DNA of 64,000 bases from Sequoia sempervirens (lineage: Eukaryota > Streptophyta > Pinopsida > Cupressales > Cupressaceae): assembly GCA_007258455.2 (NCBI GenBank), contig VDFB02018357.1, forward strand, positions 22,781 through 86,780, in the 5' to 3' direction. The translations under genes were made by a program, and so were the position numbers. Within the stretch, counting starts at the first letter, position 1; every line of letters starts with the position of its first letter. Under the pieces are notes generated by a model. The model did not search any database. It was not told the origin of the DNA and saw nothing but the letters and a program-made list of their open reading frames with translations. This document shows, one piece after another, positions 1 through 10,523 of this stretch.

Positions 1-1330
1 ATGCTTTATGTATTATGATTCCCCATGCCATAGTGAGTGGAATTTGTGTTTAACTCCCCTAATTTTTAGTTGGGATGGGGATATCTCTCAGATGTTTTGG
101 GTCCCATGGTGGGCCAATGCAATTTTGGAAGTGGACAACAACATAGTCAGGTGGGTTTGGCAGTTTAGAATGTGGATTGTACACAACAGCCAAAAAAACA
201 CCAAGGGATCCATTACTGAGGCTAGCTTGAATCAACAAATTCGTTGTTAGCATCACCTATTCACCAATACAAATTAGCAATTATGGGAGAAGCTAGTCAT
301 CATCTCCATGATTAGATGCCTATTGTTGATCCATTCAAACAATGCTAATGGCTATTGGTAGATTTAACCGTTTGATCATTCTTTTGTTGTGGAATGCAAC
401 CAAGCCATTTGTTGTAAACAAATGTGTAGCAACATCAAATTGTTCTATTTTTGTGGTTGAGAGAATTTTATTTGTTTGTTTCATAAGCTCTTCCCAATCA
501 TCATGGAGAGCCTCAACATTTCTTATATGAAGAAGGATTTCCCAAAAAATTCATTGCGAAGGGCAATCTCCTTTTTGGCGAAAGATAGTGTCTAGGGTTA
601 TTGAGACCATGAAATTGTGCCATAAGGCTACAACTGATGAGGATGAAGCATAAATAGGTGTATCCATGACAGGTGGCAACTGAGAAAGATCACCAACAAG
701 GATCATAGAAACATTGTCAAATGGCTCTATCTGCTTATCTAGGAATGCTTGGCGTAATCAACTATTTATTTTAAGTAGCAACTTTGGGCCTAGAAAACTC
801 ATTTCATCGATCAATATGTACTCAATATACTTAAATTTTTCTTGGAATAATGTCAATTGTTGCCCTTGCAAAGGATTCATATCCTTTATGGGAATCCAAA
901 GTGTTGTATGGATTGTAGAGGGACATATGTTGTATGCAGTGACACCTGTAGGAGCCAATATGAGCAAGAAGCTATTGGGTCCCTTGAATAATCATGCGGA
1001 GAGGGGCTTTGGGTCAAGGATACATACAATGGGTTTGGATTATTTGAAGGGACAATTGATGCTTCAGTGAAAGTTGATGGGATGACATATCTATAGGCAA
1101 GAATTGAACCATAGCTTGCTGATGTTGTGCCTTCACTAATGAGATAAACTGCAAAGCAATATTATGGAGTTCTTCAGGAACATGGTTTGCATTCCATGGA
1201 TGGTTCATATCGAAACCCCGCCTACCCAATAGCTGAAGCTGATTTATACTAAAGTTAGTAGTAGCACCAAGCCAAGAGAAAAATTCCCATTCATATTCAT
1301 CCATAGAAGGACGATGGTTCAAATCATCAG
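1..1330 (-). pseudogene. Helitron PIF1-like helicase domain, 3' end outside window
   Basis: The segment at 758-967 encodes LAPTGVTAYNICPSTIHTTL and YILIDEMSFLGPKLLLKI, which are motif Ia-like and Walker B (DEMS) sequences of the PIF1 family. About 40 codons later the same strand reads MILVGDLSQLPPVMDTPIY (motif III, near 655-720) and then WHNFMVSITLDTIFRQKGDCP. At the left edge another frame gives IPLTMAWGIIIHKA, the final conserved helicase motif. A Walker A GxGKS was not found and is probably lost near 970-1070. Frameshifts and stops show it is a pseudogene. Confidence 0.88.
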
Positions 1331-1479
1331 TATCACTATCATCCTATTCCTCAATTGTGGATGTAACTGGAACTCTATTAACATGCCAAGGATGATAACC
1401 AACCATTTTTAGAAGTTTCCAATTTTCTATTATCTCTTCTCTTCGAAGACCTATATTTGTTTGTATGTTCCGAAAAGGT

Positions 1480-2446
1480 TTGTATAACATAAGTTCAGTC
1501 CAAAAAAATTCACGTCAAATATCTTTGTATCTTCAACATGAGTAGTCTTGAATAATGGGTAAACAAGGACAACAACAGGCTGGAGTGTTAGTTTCTATTT
1601 AGCCTTTTTGCATTGCTACGAGTGTGTATATAGGCAGACCAAGTTAATAAGGGATAAAGCAGCTAACTCTAGAGGCCTTTGCATATAGCAATGAATATAG
1701 TTTGTTGCAAACTCTTCATCAGTATCATCTTTGTTTATAAGAAACCATGTCTTTTTGCCAACATTCAAGCGAACGTATCATCGGCTTGAAGAAAAGGAAA
1801 TTTCTGTAACATATGGCACATATCCTATGCAGATATGTCACATTCCACAAGCATATTCATCATGAATTTTTGGTATGCAACCAGTGCTCTATCCTCAACT
1901 ATATTTGTATTTGCAACTCTTTTCAACATATCTAGATAATTTTTTGATTTTTCTCAGATTTAGTTGCATATTTAGAAATATAATTCAAAACAATTTTCCT
2001 AGAAACAACTGGCTGGTAGTCAACATTGGCACACCAAATTGTAAGCATAGTTGGGCTATGAATATTTAGGCGATCATCATTTCTTGTTGGTTAGTAGGAT
2101 TTGTTAGACTCAGCATCAGATGTCAATGTAGAGGTAAGCTGCTCTTGCCATGGTGCTTTATACTGACATTGCAATTACTCTCCTTTTCTTCTTAAACATG
2201 TATAGTCAGAGCATTTTGTGTGCCTTTGAACTATGTTTAGCAACTCTTCATAATCTATGATTGGATCATTGGTCAAGATCCAACTCATGGTAAGCAAGCA
2301 TGGGTTTTCTTCAGAGCAATGATACGTTCTAAGCAATCTTTGTGCAGGGCAATGTGGATTCCAAGTTGAAACATATCTATCAAAAAAGTGCCTTGCTATG
2401 GAAAGATCATGGTCATTGGACCAATCAAGAGTATCCATGTCATGAG
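1480..2446 (-). pseudogene. Helitron Rep C-terminal part with two-tyrosine motif
   Basis: The minus strand at 2175-2438 encodes LDWSNDHDLSIARHFFDRYVSTWNP and then EELLNIVQRHTKCSDYTCLRRKG, which continues the Rep domain across the inserted TIR element. Further on, with stops, the frame gives LNIHSPTMLTIWCANVDYQP and then YISKYATK at about 1960-1985. YxxKYxxK is the pair of catalytic tyrosines of plant Helitron Rep proteins, so both nuclease motifs survive in sequence although the frame is broken. Residues resembling MLQKFPF follow near 1810, the usual linker before the helicase. Confidence 0.82.
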
Positions 2447-2448
2447 CT

Positions 2449-3236
2449 GGGTATGTGCAGGATCATGATGGGCCAAAAAGTGGCGATATGATGGGTATTT
2501 GTAGGGTATGTGGCTGATGACTTTTTTCTTACCCAAAATTGATGAAACGAAAAGGGTTTTTAAAGGATATTCTCAGCTTTCCACCAATATAAATTATGTC
2601 TTACTTTGAATTTAATAAATAATAATTATTTATTTTTTATTTGAATTATGACTAAAGTCATGATTAATAGGCTAATTGAAAAACATCTATAACTTTCAAA
2701 TGGTATCACATTTTTTGAATTTGAAACATGTGTCACATTCTATACTTTGTATACTATAGGATTAAAAAAGAAAAATGAATTTCATGAAGTTTTGACCAAG
2801 TTAAGGTCGGAACATACGAGTTTTATATTTTTTTAAAAGTTGTAATAAAAATTCATAATTAATCATTTACTTGGAAAAAAATTACAAAAATATGCATCAC
2901 ATGGGACATGAGTCCTCTACTTATATCTAAAATCTTATAAGAAAAATATTATCATTTTATTGTGGTTAGGGTGGTTAGGCGGACACCTATTTCTTATTTT
3001 TCCTTGAAATTTAAGTACTAAGTATACATTGAAATTTCAAATTTTCACCAAATAGATTTAAAAAACTTAGTAGTTTAGAAACTACATTCAATTTGCTACA
3101 GATTCTATTCTTACATATTTTTGAAATAATATAGATAACTTATTCAAATTTTTATGTCAAGTTGCCTAACTCTGATTTTTTTGAATTTTTTACCACTTAA
3201 GGGTCTATTTTTTCCATGATGATCCTGCGCATACCC
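2449..3236. mobile_element. Non-autonomous TIR element, copy 1 (inside the Helitron)
   Basis: The element begins GGGTATGTGCAGGATCAT and ends with the near-perfect inverted repeat, giving a TIR of about 23 bp. It contains no coding sequence. Closely similar copies lie at 55176-56120 and, in reverse, 56236-57015. The flanking bases (AGCT left, AGAG right) do not give a clean target duplication here. It splits the Helitron Rep coding sequence, so it is the younger of the two. The class is that of a MITE-like DNA element; the superfamily is undetermined. Confidence 0.85.
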
Positions 3237-3239
3237 AGA

Positions 3240-3838
3240 GCTCTTCTAAAATCCATAGAAAACCATGCACATGTGTAGAGCCATGATGCTACCATTCATA
3301 TCTATACCAATAATATTTTGCATGCAAAAGATTTTTGATCAACTCCTCATGGAAAATAGAGAATCTATGATGCAAATATAAAGATGCTATATGTGGATTT
3401 TAAACAACACTATCTATTAGCATTTTTGTTGAAAGCTCCATCACTAAATGAGCTACAACAGAGAAAATATTTTGCAGGTCAGCCCATTTTGTGTCTGCAT
3501 AGCTCAAAGTGAAAAAAAAGGGTGGGTATACCAAGTTGTTCGATCATAGCAGTTAGTTGGGCCCGACAAGAGCTCTAGAAAGAGTGAGTCACACGCAACA
3601 ATGTGCCAAATTACATCAACTGCTCAGCTAGTTGGCGGTCAGGAGCAGCTTGAAGTTGTTGCCTCAAAATAGTCAACGACCTAGGGATTCTATCCTCGAG
3701 ATTCACTCTAACAAAAACAAATACAGTTTGTTGGTTGTGATGTCTCGTAATCAAGTTGTAGAGAAAATATCCAAACCTAACATGTTTGCCAAACCTATGG
3801 TCAAAATATCTCATTAGGTGGAGGGCATATTCATGCAA
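3240..3838 (-). pseudogene. Helitron-like N domain plus Rep HUH endonuclease segment
   Basis: Residues encoded from 3838 downward include HLMRYFDHRFGKHVRFGYF and LITRHHNQQTVFVFVR, the typical Helitron-like N signature. Reading on through stops gives GIPTLFFTLSYADTKW, then NPHIASLYLHHRF, YWYRYEW and finally GSTHVHGFLWIL at about 3245-3285. The HVH in that last segment is the HUH metal-binding motif of rolling-circle Rep nucleases, which nick and join single-stranded DNA. A TAG lies between the YWYRYEW segment and the HUH motif. The TIR element at 2449-3236 interrupts the frame only a few codons after the HUH motif. Confidence 0.85.
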
Positions 3839-4384
3839 GTGAATTTTAATATTTTTCGGTTGAAGGGGAAGCGCTGCTCTAGTGGGGAACTATGTTGGAA
3901 AGGCCATTGAAAATAAACCTTCAGTGTTGTATTCATTAACAAGAGAAGAGCTAATTTCAAGCCAAGATAAGATATTCTGGTCTTTTTTTCAATTTGCAAG
4001 ATGTCTTTTATTGCTTGCATCTCTCGTCTAGCATTTGGTAAGCAAGGAATAAATGATGAAAATTTTGAAGAGCCATTTTCTTCTTGTCCATCATTTTTTG
4101 AGCTCTGGTTGATGGCATTAGGTCTTCACTTGAAACTTGCTCTATTGTATGCAACAAACTGGACACATCAACAACATCAGGTAACATATTAAGAGCCTTA
4201 ACATCAATCTCAACATCATTGTATTATTTGTCATATTAGATTTTTTTATTTCAATGCATCCATTAAAATGATGTTTATTAACATAACAATCATAATGCCT
4301 GCCTTCAATAGTGGTCCTGCAAATAATAACGACCTCAAGGTCTTGTAGATAGTGTGGTAAATTTTTTGCAATGCTTGAGATATC

Positions 4385-4990
4385 CTAAGGGAATGTTATC
4401 GTGTGACCACTATATTTAAATTGGCCTCCTCTAGCATGGGTAACATGTAAAACTGGAGCCACCCTAGCAATAAGCATCTCTTCAACCTGTGTTAACTTTT
4501 TGAGTAACAATGGTTGTGGGCTTGGGTCCATTCCATTTGTGGAGCTGAATCGATGAGCACCTTTTTCAGAATAACACCTTACACATATGGCTTCTAACCC
4601 TAACATTCGAGTGTGCATCCCTATGTAGCTTTCCCTACATATTTGGCAAACAAAAAGGTTGGAAAGCGCATCTATATGATGTCAAAATCACTTTACCATA
4701 GCAAGATAGGTATCATTGAATATTTCTTTGAGGTATTGTTATTGTGTTCATGCAATAGGGGAGCTCCTCTGAGATTGTATACAAGGGTTGGCATTTGCCA
4801 TTGGAATTGTGTGTTGCAAGGGAGCATTGTTACCATTTTCATGTGCAGATGTGGTTGTTGTAGCTATCCTTTACTGTAAGTATTTTTTGTGACGCTTCAT
4901 GGATATTTCCTCTCTATGCTCTCTATAGTAGAAATAGTTTCGTTGCTATTTTTTACCCTTTTTAAATTCAACAATTGATTGGGCTATGCA
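4385..4990 (-). pseudogene. Helitron N-terminal Cys-rich (DUF6570-like) region
   Basis: An open stretch at 4385-4618 encodes 77 residues containing MDPSPQP, LTQVEEMLIARV and GGQFKYSGH. I recognise these as the conserved core of the domain at the N-terminus of many plant Helitron transposases. Upstream on the same strand, reading through stops, short basic segments such as KRHKKYLQ (near 4890) look like the basic start of the same polyprotein. CxxC-like pairs occur near 4560-4650 (CQIC, CVRC). The start codon is uncertain; the ATG near 4892 is only a candidate. The domain's biochemical role is unknown to me. Confidence 0.75.
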
Positions 4991-5376
4991 ACTTGACTCT
5001 ACCCATACAACCTATGAGTATACATACAAGCTCAAGTACACTAGGATATATGAATATACATATATACCCATACATACATTGAAAGTGGAAATTATAGATA
5101 AACATATAACAAAATATATATGTTTATCCATCTGTATATGAATCAATATCTGTGAATGACCAAAAAAGGAATAGCATAGGTTGAACATTAAGAAATATTA
5201 AATTCTAGTTGAATCTTTTCCCTTTCCTAAAAAGATATATTTAGGGTTAGTAGTTCTATTGACCTCCATTTATTATTTTAGTTAAATACGTATGCATCTC
5301 TCCCGGTGGACGGGTTAACATAGGACCAATTGCAGATTATGAACATGGTGCATATAAAATTAGTTTCATGGCTAAC

Positions 5377-5508
5377 ATATACATGTATAAAAATATGTAC
5401 ATATATATGTATACATATGCAAACATATATACATGTATACATATACAACAACATACATATGCATATACATACATATACATACATACACATACATACATAT
5501 ACATATAG
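5377..5508. repeat. (CATATA/TACATA)n simple-sequence array 1
   Basis: Alternating CATATA, CATACA and TATGTA units dominate these bases. Apparent reading frames made of Tyr, Ile, His, Met and Cys are by-products of the repeat. Bases 5000-5100 carry a sparser form of the same composition. Confidence 0.9.
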
Positions 5509-5638
5509 GACTTGGGAACCTCAGGATTGGGAGGGCTGGGTAGCAAGTATGTGCTTGTGCGAGGCTTAATGGATCCTGTCATTGCTACAAAATGGGGGAA
5601 AGAAAAGAAAATCAAATGTGAGCAGACAGAGTAAATGC

Positions 5639-6190
5639 AATATTGAATGTTCCAGTGTCACAAACTATACTTTGATTAAGATGCATTGTCAAAACAATCA
5701 TTTTGGCATTAATTTTATAGTAATTGGGAAAAACCTGTTGTCTACATATCTAATCTACGATATTGTAGTATTTCTTTCTGCATATACATAGACATACACA
5801 TATACATATACATATGCATATACATACACATGCATATACATACACATATACATATACATATGTATACATGCATACACATACATACATGTACATATACAAG
5901 CATATACATACATATACATACATATATACATATATACATATATACATATATACATATATACATATATACATATATACATACACATACATATATACATAGA
6001 CATATATACACATACATACATATACATATACATATAAAATATTGATTGTTGTAGTGTCAGAAACTATACTTTCATTAGGTTGCACTGTCAAAAGAGCCAT
6101 TGTGCCATTCATTTCATAACAAAAGTGCAAAATTTGTTGTCCTCATATCTGATCTATCATATTGTAGTATTTGTTTTTGCATGTCCATAC
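5639..6190. repeat. Pair of ~150-bp diverged direct repeats (5639-5790 and 6040-6190)
   Basis: Both copies start TATTGAxTGTT, pass through CAAACTATACTTT or GAAACTATACTTT, then TTGTC and CATATCT, and finish at ATTGTAGTATTT just before a CATATA array. The spacing is about 400 bp, as if a unit of unique sequence plus an array was duplicated and the arrays then evolved separately. Confidence 0.8.
5785..6033. repeat. (CATATA)n simple-sequence array 2
   Basis: An almost uninterrupted array of CATATA/TACATA hexamers, with a regular TATACA(TATA) stretch near 5925-5980. Confidence 0.93.
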
Positions 6191-6475
6191 ACATACACAT
6201 ATGCATATACACATGCATATACATATACATGCATATACATATGCATGCATTTACATATGCATACATGCATACATATACATACATATACATATACATACAT
6301 ATACATATATAAACATATACATATGTATACATATACATATACATATAAACACATATACATACATATGCATGTATATATACATAGACATATATACACATAT
6401 ACATACACATACATATACATATACATACACATATACATATATACATACATACATATACATACAAATATACATATA
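6185..6475. repeat. (CATATA)n simple-sequence array 3
   Basis: The same hexamer family as the preceding arrays, with scattered GCATAC variants. It follows the second copy of the 150-bp duplicated segment. Confidence 0.93.
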
Positions 6476-6639
6476 CATCAAAACCATCCTTTTATATGCT
6501 AGAAAATAGGAATGCATATCTACTTCCACATCTATATGCTTTGTCAAGGTGGACCATGTAGATGTACACCTAGAAGCAAAGAGAATTGGAAACAATAACT
6601 CCAAATTTACAACAAGTACAAGATAAAGTGAAACCATAC

Positions 6640-6775
6640 TTATGGAATCAGGATCTGAAGGTTGAGCGGCCATGCCCTCATAGCCAAACTTTGCAAGGAG
6701 ACCAATGGGGGCTGCCAACAAATCAATATTGGGGGCCTCTACAAACCCATCCACAAAGCTCTCTTCCGTAGACAT
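6640..6775 (-). other. Protein-like open segment of unknown origin (possible captured exon)
   Basis: From an ATG at 6775 the minus strand reads MSTEESFVDGFVEAPNIDLL and continues in balanced composition (LLAKFGYEGMAAQPSDPDSI) for about 45 codons until CATAAGTATGG near 6640, which resembles a splice donor (AA|GTATGG). Just upstream another frame reads IELAISELKLQHF and ANKLVELCLRKRALW, also protein-like. A gene fragment with a frameshift is possible. I do not recognise the family, and the adjacent sequence is a simple repeat. This is weak evidence. Confidence 0.25.
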
Positions 6776-7564
6776 AGTTCTACGAGCTTATTTGCAGTGA
6801 CAAAATGTTGCAATTTGAGTTCACTAATTGCCAACTCTATTTCACAATTAAAAAAAAGATCATTATACTATAGCATCCAAATGCTAATTGGTACACAACT
6901 TACAAATATAAATTTATAACTATTCCACTTTTAATACTGTTTAAAGAACATGAGATACAACAAGAAGCATAGAAATCCACTTTTAATGGTATGCAAACAC
7001 CAGGGGATACATCAAGAAGAATAAAAATAATAAATGCAAATGCATATACCCTCATATGTATCTCTCTATCTTTTAGGATGCTTATATGTGTGTGCATGTA
7101 GGCTTTTATTATTTCTATATATATGTATTTTTGCAGATTGTAAATTTTACTATGTTATGGAAAGAATCATATGGTGCAATAATTTATCCAAAATGTGTAT
7201 AAAATCATAGCCTTAATTGCAGATTCAGTCTACGTTGCTTGGTATTCTATATTATGGGAAAAGTATTCATGCAAAATACCAATGCAAAATGACTTACAGA
7301 TTCCATAGCACAACAATTTAGTAAACCTCTATTTTGTTAGACAAGAGAGCGAAGGAAGACGATTCTTATAATACTATAATTTTAAAGCAACACAGCTATG
7401 GCTCTTTTGGAAATGCAATTTAATCAATATATTTTCCTGCTTAATAAAAAAAGAAACAACAATTACTGGAGAATCAAACATATGTCGTGCTTTAGTCTTT
7501 TCCTAATAGTTCTTTTACGATTTTCTATCTTCCTATAATATTTAATGGCAAATAATGGAGCTTG

Positions 7565-7715
7565 AATGTAGAAAATATGCATGTATATATGTGTAGAAAT
7601 AATCATGTACATATATGCATTGAAGTTTCCCTTTATGAACACATTTACACACACATATAAGCATATATATGTATCCATATGCACATATGTACATATGTGT
7701 TTATATACACAGGAC
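7565..7715. repeat. Short TATG/CATA-rich stretch
   Basis: Imperfect ATATGTATG/CATATATG units, much weaker than the arrays at 5785-6475, adjacent to one copy of the AGCT...AATTT module. Confidence 0.5.
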
Positions 7716-9148
7716 TATATCTAAATACTTGTGTATAGTATATTTATTTATCACCATCTAATTCTTGAGCTTGGAATTTATGAAGGAAAGAAACATCCAA
7801 ATTATTTTTCCCCTCAATTAACCAACTTGGAAGGCTACAAATTCAAAACTTTTGGTTGCTTATACCATATTGTCTACTCTAAATTTTGCCATTAGAATAG
7901 GCAACAAAAGGGTTGAATTTGAAACCTTCTTAACCAGTCAGCTGAGTGAAAATCTAGTCTGGATGCTCACTTGCATTTTGGGAACCCTAAATCTTTTTAT
8001 GTAAAAAAAAACTTGCTGATTTATTTGAACTTATAGACAGAAAACAAAATTTGAAACATATTTATACAAGATTCAACCTACATCCTTTACTAGTAAATAT
8101 CAAAGACAAATAGAGAATTGTATAATAGGTATTAGACACATCCTTTATTGGTTTCTCAATTGAAAATTCAAGTAACATTATTTCCCACTAAATATTATAG
8201 ACAAAATAGGCAAATTGCAAAACAACTATTAAAAGAAAAGCTAAAAATCATAGCTAAATCATAAATGAGTTGGAACCCACAGTAAACATTTTCATAGAAG
8301 GAAAGTAGGTTGTGTAAAACTTGGTTTGTCAATTCAAATTTGAAGCTACATTTTTTTGGCACGAAACCCATATCAAATAGAACTCATAAATCCAATGAGT
8401 ACCAATAATCTGCATAGCCTCCCCACAATGGCACAAGCTTAATCAACAATTCCTGCTGCATAACCTGGCAATAAATTTTGCAGTCAAATAGAGAATTTTC
8501 AAAAGAGCTATTGCATAACAAATCCTCTTTCCAACCAAGCCGATAGGGAACCCACTCGAAAGTTCAAACAAATAAATTGAACAGATAAAAGAGATATTAG
8601 AAACAATAACACTTATCAACTACCAAACTAATTTTATATCCATCATGTTCATAATCTGCAAATGGTCCTATGTTAATGCGTCCAACAACACAAATGCAAA
8701 TAGATAACCAAAACAATAAATGCAGGGCAATAAAAAATACTAACCCTAAGTATATTTATTGAGCAAACAAACAAGGTTCAACTACAATTGCTCCAATGGT
8801 AATGGGTATAAGACCAAAAATGGATAGGGATAAACCTGCTCACATCCTGAACAAGTGCGTGTCAAAAAATATGCACATTATGTGAAATCTAGACAACAGA
8901 GAAAAGAGTATCACACAACATATATTGGTGCAAGACAAGCAGTCTCTTTAACAAATGTTAGAGCTATTAGGATGCTACTCATGAATCAAATGTATGTCAT
9001 TCTCTAGTGTTTTCCTTATATTTTTTTACAATTAGCCTATTTGTTTATACTATTTAATCCCAAACAATGCAGCTTGAATTTACAACATATTCATGTATAT
9101 ATGTATAACATGTATATACCTGTTACCTTAAGAGCAATTGTAGTTAAA

Positions 9149-9324
9149 TGTTGGTCTATTGTTTTGGTTGTCTGTGTGTATACCCATTTTGTAGATTTGA
9201 AAGAGATTATTGTTCTATATGGATGCAAAAATTGCACTTAAATCTTCCTTCTTCCATAAAAAAATATGGTCAAGGTTGGTTATTTGTACGTTGTTGGTCT
9301 ATTGTTTTGGTTGTCTGTGTGTAT
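9149..9324. repeat. Exact 33-bp direct repeat (9149-9181 and 9292-9324)
   Basis: The two copies beginning TGTTGGTCTATTGTTTTGG are identical over 33 bp and lie 143 bp apart. The segment after the second copy (CTTTGGTGTTGCAACCATTAC) has a diverged relative at about 9745-9830 (CTTTGGCGTTGTATCCATTAC), so a larger unit has been duplicated at least twice. Confidence 0.85.
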
Positions 9325-9824
9325 CTTTGGTGTTGCAACCATTACCATGGGAGCAATTGTAGTTATCTATGTGTAGGGTTTAGGGTTGTATGAAAGGATT
9401 AACATATTGGAGATAAAATTACTTTGGTGACTATTCAATATTATTTTAGCAGGTCTTTTACAATTTGTCTATTTTTAGTGATGTAGCTCAAATTTTCAAT
9501 GAAGCTTGTGGGGTTTTTGGAGAACATAATTCTACTAATTTCTACAAATAAAACCACACATATAATCTATGTCAAACTAAATAGAATTGTTGAGATTATG
9601 TTGAAAGTAGTTGGTTTTACAGATTTTATAAACTCTTCTCATGCAAATAATAAAAAAATAGTAATCCCATAGAAGAATAAGAATACCTCACCTAGTTGTG
9701 CATACACAACACTACATATTGAAAGAGCCTTTTCATCATTTGTGTATATCTTTGGCGTTGTATCCATTACTGTAGGAGGAATTGTAGCTGTATGTGTGCA
9801 GAGTTAGGGATATATGAAACCATT

Positions 9825-9874
9825 GACATACATACATACATACATATACATGAATATATATATATACATATGCG

Positions 9875-9910
<36 letters not shown>

Positions 9911-10008
9911 TATACATAAATATATGTATATATGCATATATACATACATACATATATATACATATGTAGACACATATATATACATATGTAGACACATATA
10001 TATAATAT
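9825..10008. repeat. (TACATA)n simple-sequence array 4
   Basis: Runs of ACATACATACAT and ATATATACATA, with the phrase CATATGTAGACACATATATA repeated directly near 9960-10000. Confidence 0.9.
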
Positions 10009-10213
10009 GTGCATCTTTGCTACCATACACATGGTTTGCTTTTCATTTTCAATGAAGCTTGTGGGGTTATACTCTTTTATACATCGGTGTTTTGCATAAA
10101 TAATTAATTTATTGTTAATATCTTCTTGCTATATGTCTCTGTATAAAAAGAGTTGCATTATCTACCATTCCATATTATACATAAATGGGGGAATTGTAAT
10201 AGAGCTATTAGTA

Positions 10214-10340
10214 AAACATACATACATATATTTATGCACATACACATATCTATACACATGCATATATATATATATACATACACGTATATATATACATACA
10301 TGTACATATATACATACATCTATATATACATACATACTTG
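10214..10340. repeat. (TACATA)n simple-sequence array 5
   Basis: CATATA/CATACA units with an embedded (TA)n core near 10265. Confidence 0.88.
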
Positions 10341-10449
10341 ATACATCAACCCATCCACGAATTGGATTTGTCAGCTCTGCTTATTGTTCCTTTTGATAGT
10401 AGGTTCGAGGGTTTTAACACTAGTGTTCTACAAAACCCGTGAGAAAATA

Positions 10450-10487
10450 TATGTATATACACATGTGTATACATGTGTGTGTATGTT

Positions 10488-10521
<34 letters not shown>
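10450..10521. repeat. (TA)n followed by (AC)n dinucleotide array
   Basis: ATGTATATACACATGTGTATA-like sequence grades into about ten TA units and then six to seven AC units, ending at about 10521. Confidence 0.92.

Positions 10522-10523
<2 letters not shown>

Larger units (their letters stand above)
1..4990 (-). mobile_element. Degenerate Helitron (Rep-helicase), truncated by the left window edge
   Basis: Read on the minus strand, the conserved parts of a plant Helitron transposase appear in the expected order: a Cys-rich N-terminal domain (about 4385-4620), a Helitron-like N domain and the HUH nuclease motif (about 3240-3838), the CLRRKG segment and two-tyrosine motif (about 1950-2446), then a PIF1-type helicase from about 1330 down to base 1. 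Stops and frameshifts occur throughout, so it is inactive. A 788-bp TIR element sits just downstream of the HUH motif. Neither the TC start nor the hairpin-CTRR end of the Helitron was located; the 3' end lies outside the window. Confidence 0.88.

Noticed and set aside
5785..6475. Regularly repeated short units that superficially resemble a CRISPR-type array
   Set aside because: There are no unique spacers of constant length; the units are hexamer microsatellites in eukaryotic DNA.
5330..6509. Overlapping long open frames on both strands rich in Tyr, Ile, His, Met and Cys
   Set aside because: They are translations of the CATATA-type simple repeats, open in many frames at once; no domain or codon signal.
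9736..10341. Further Tyr/Ile/His-rich open frames on both strands
   Set aside because: By-products of TACATA arrays.
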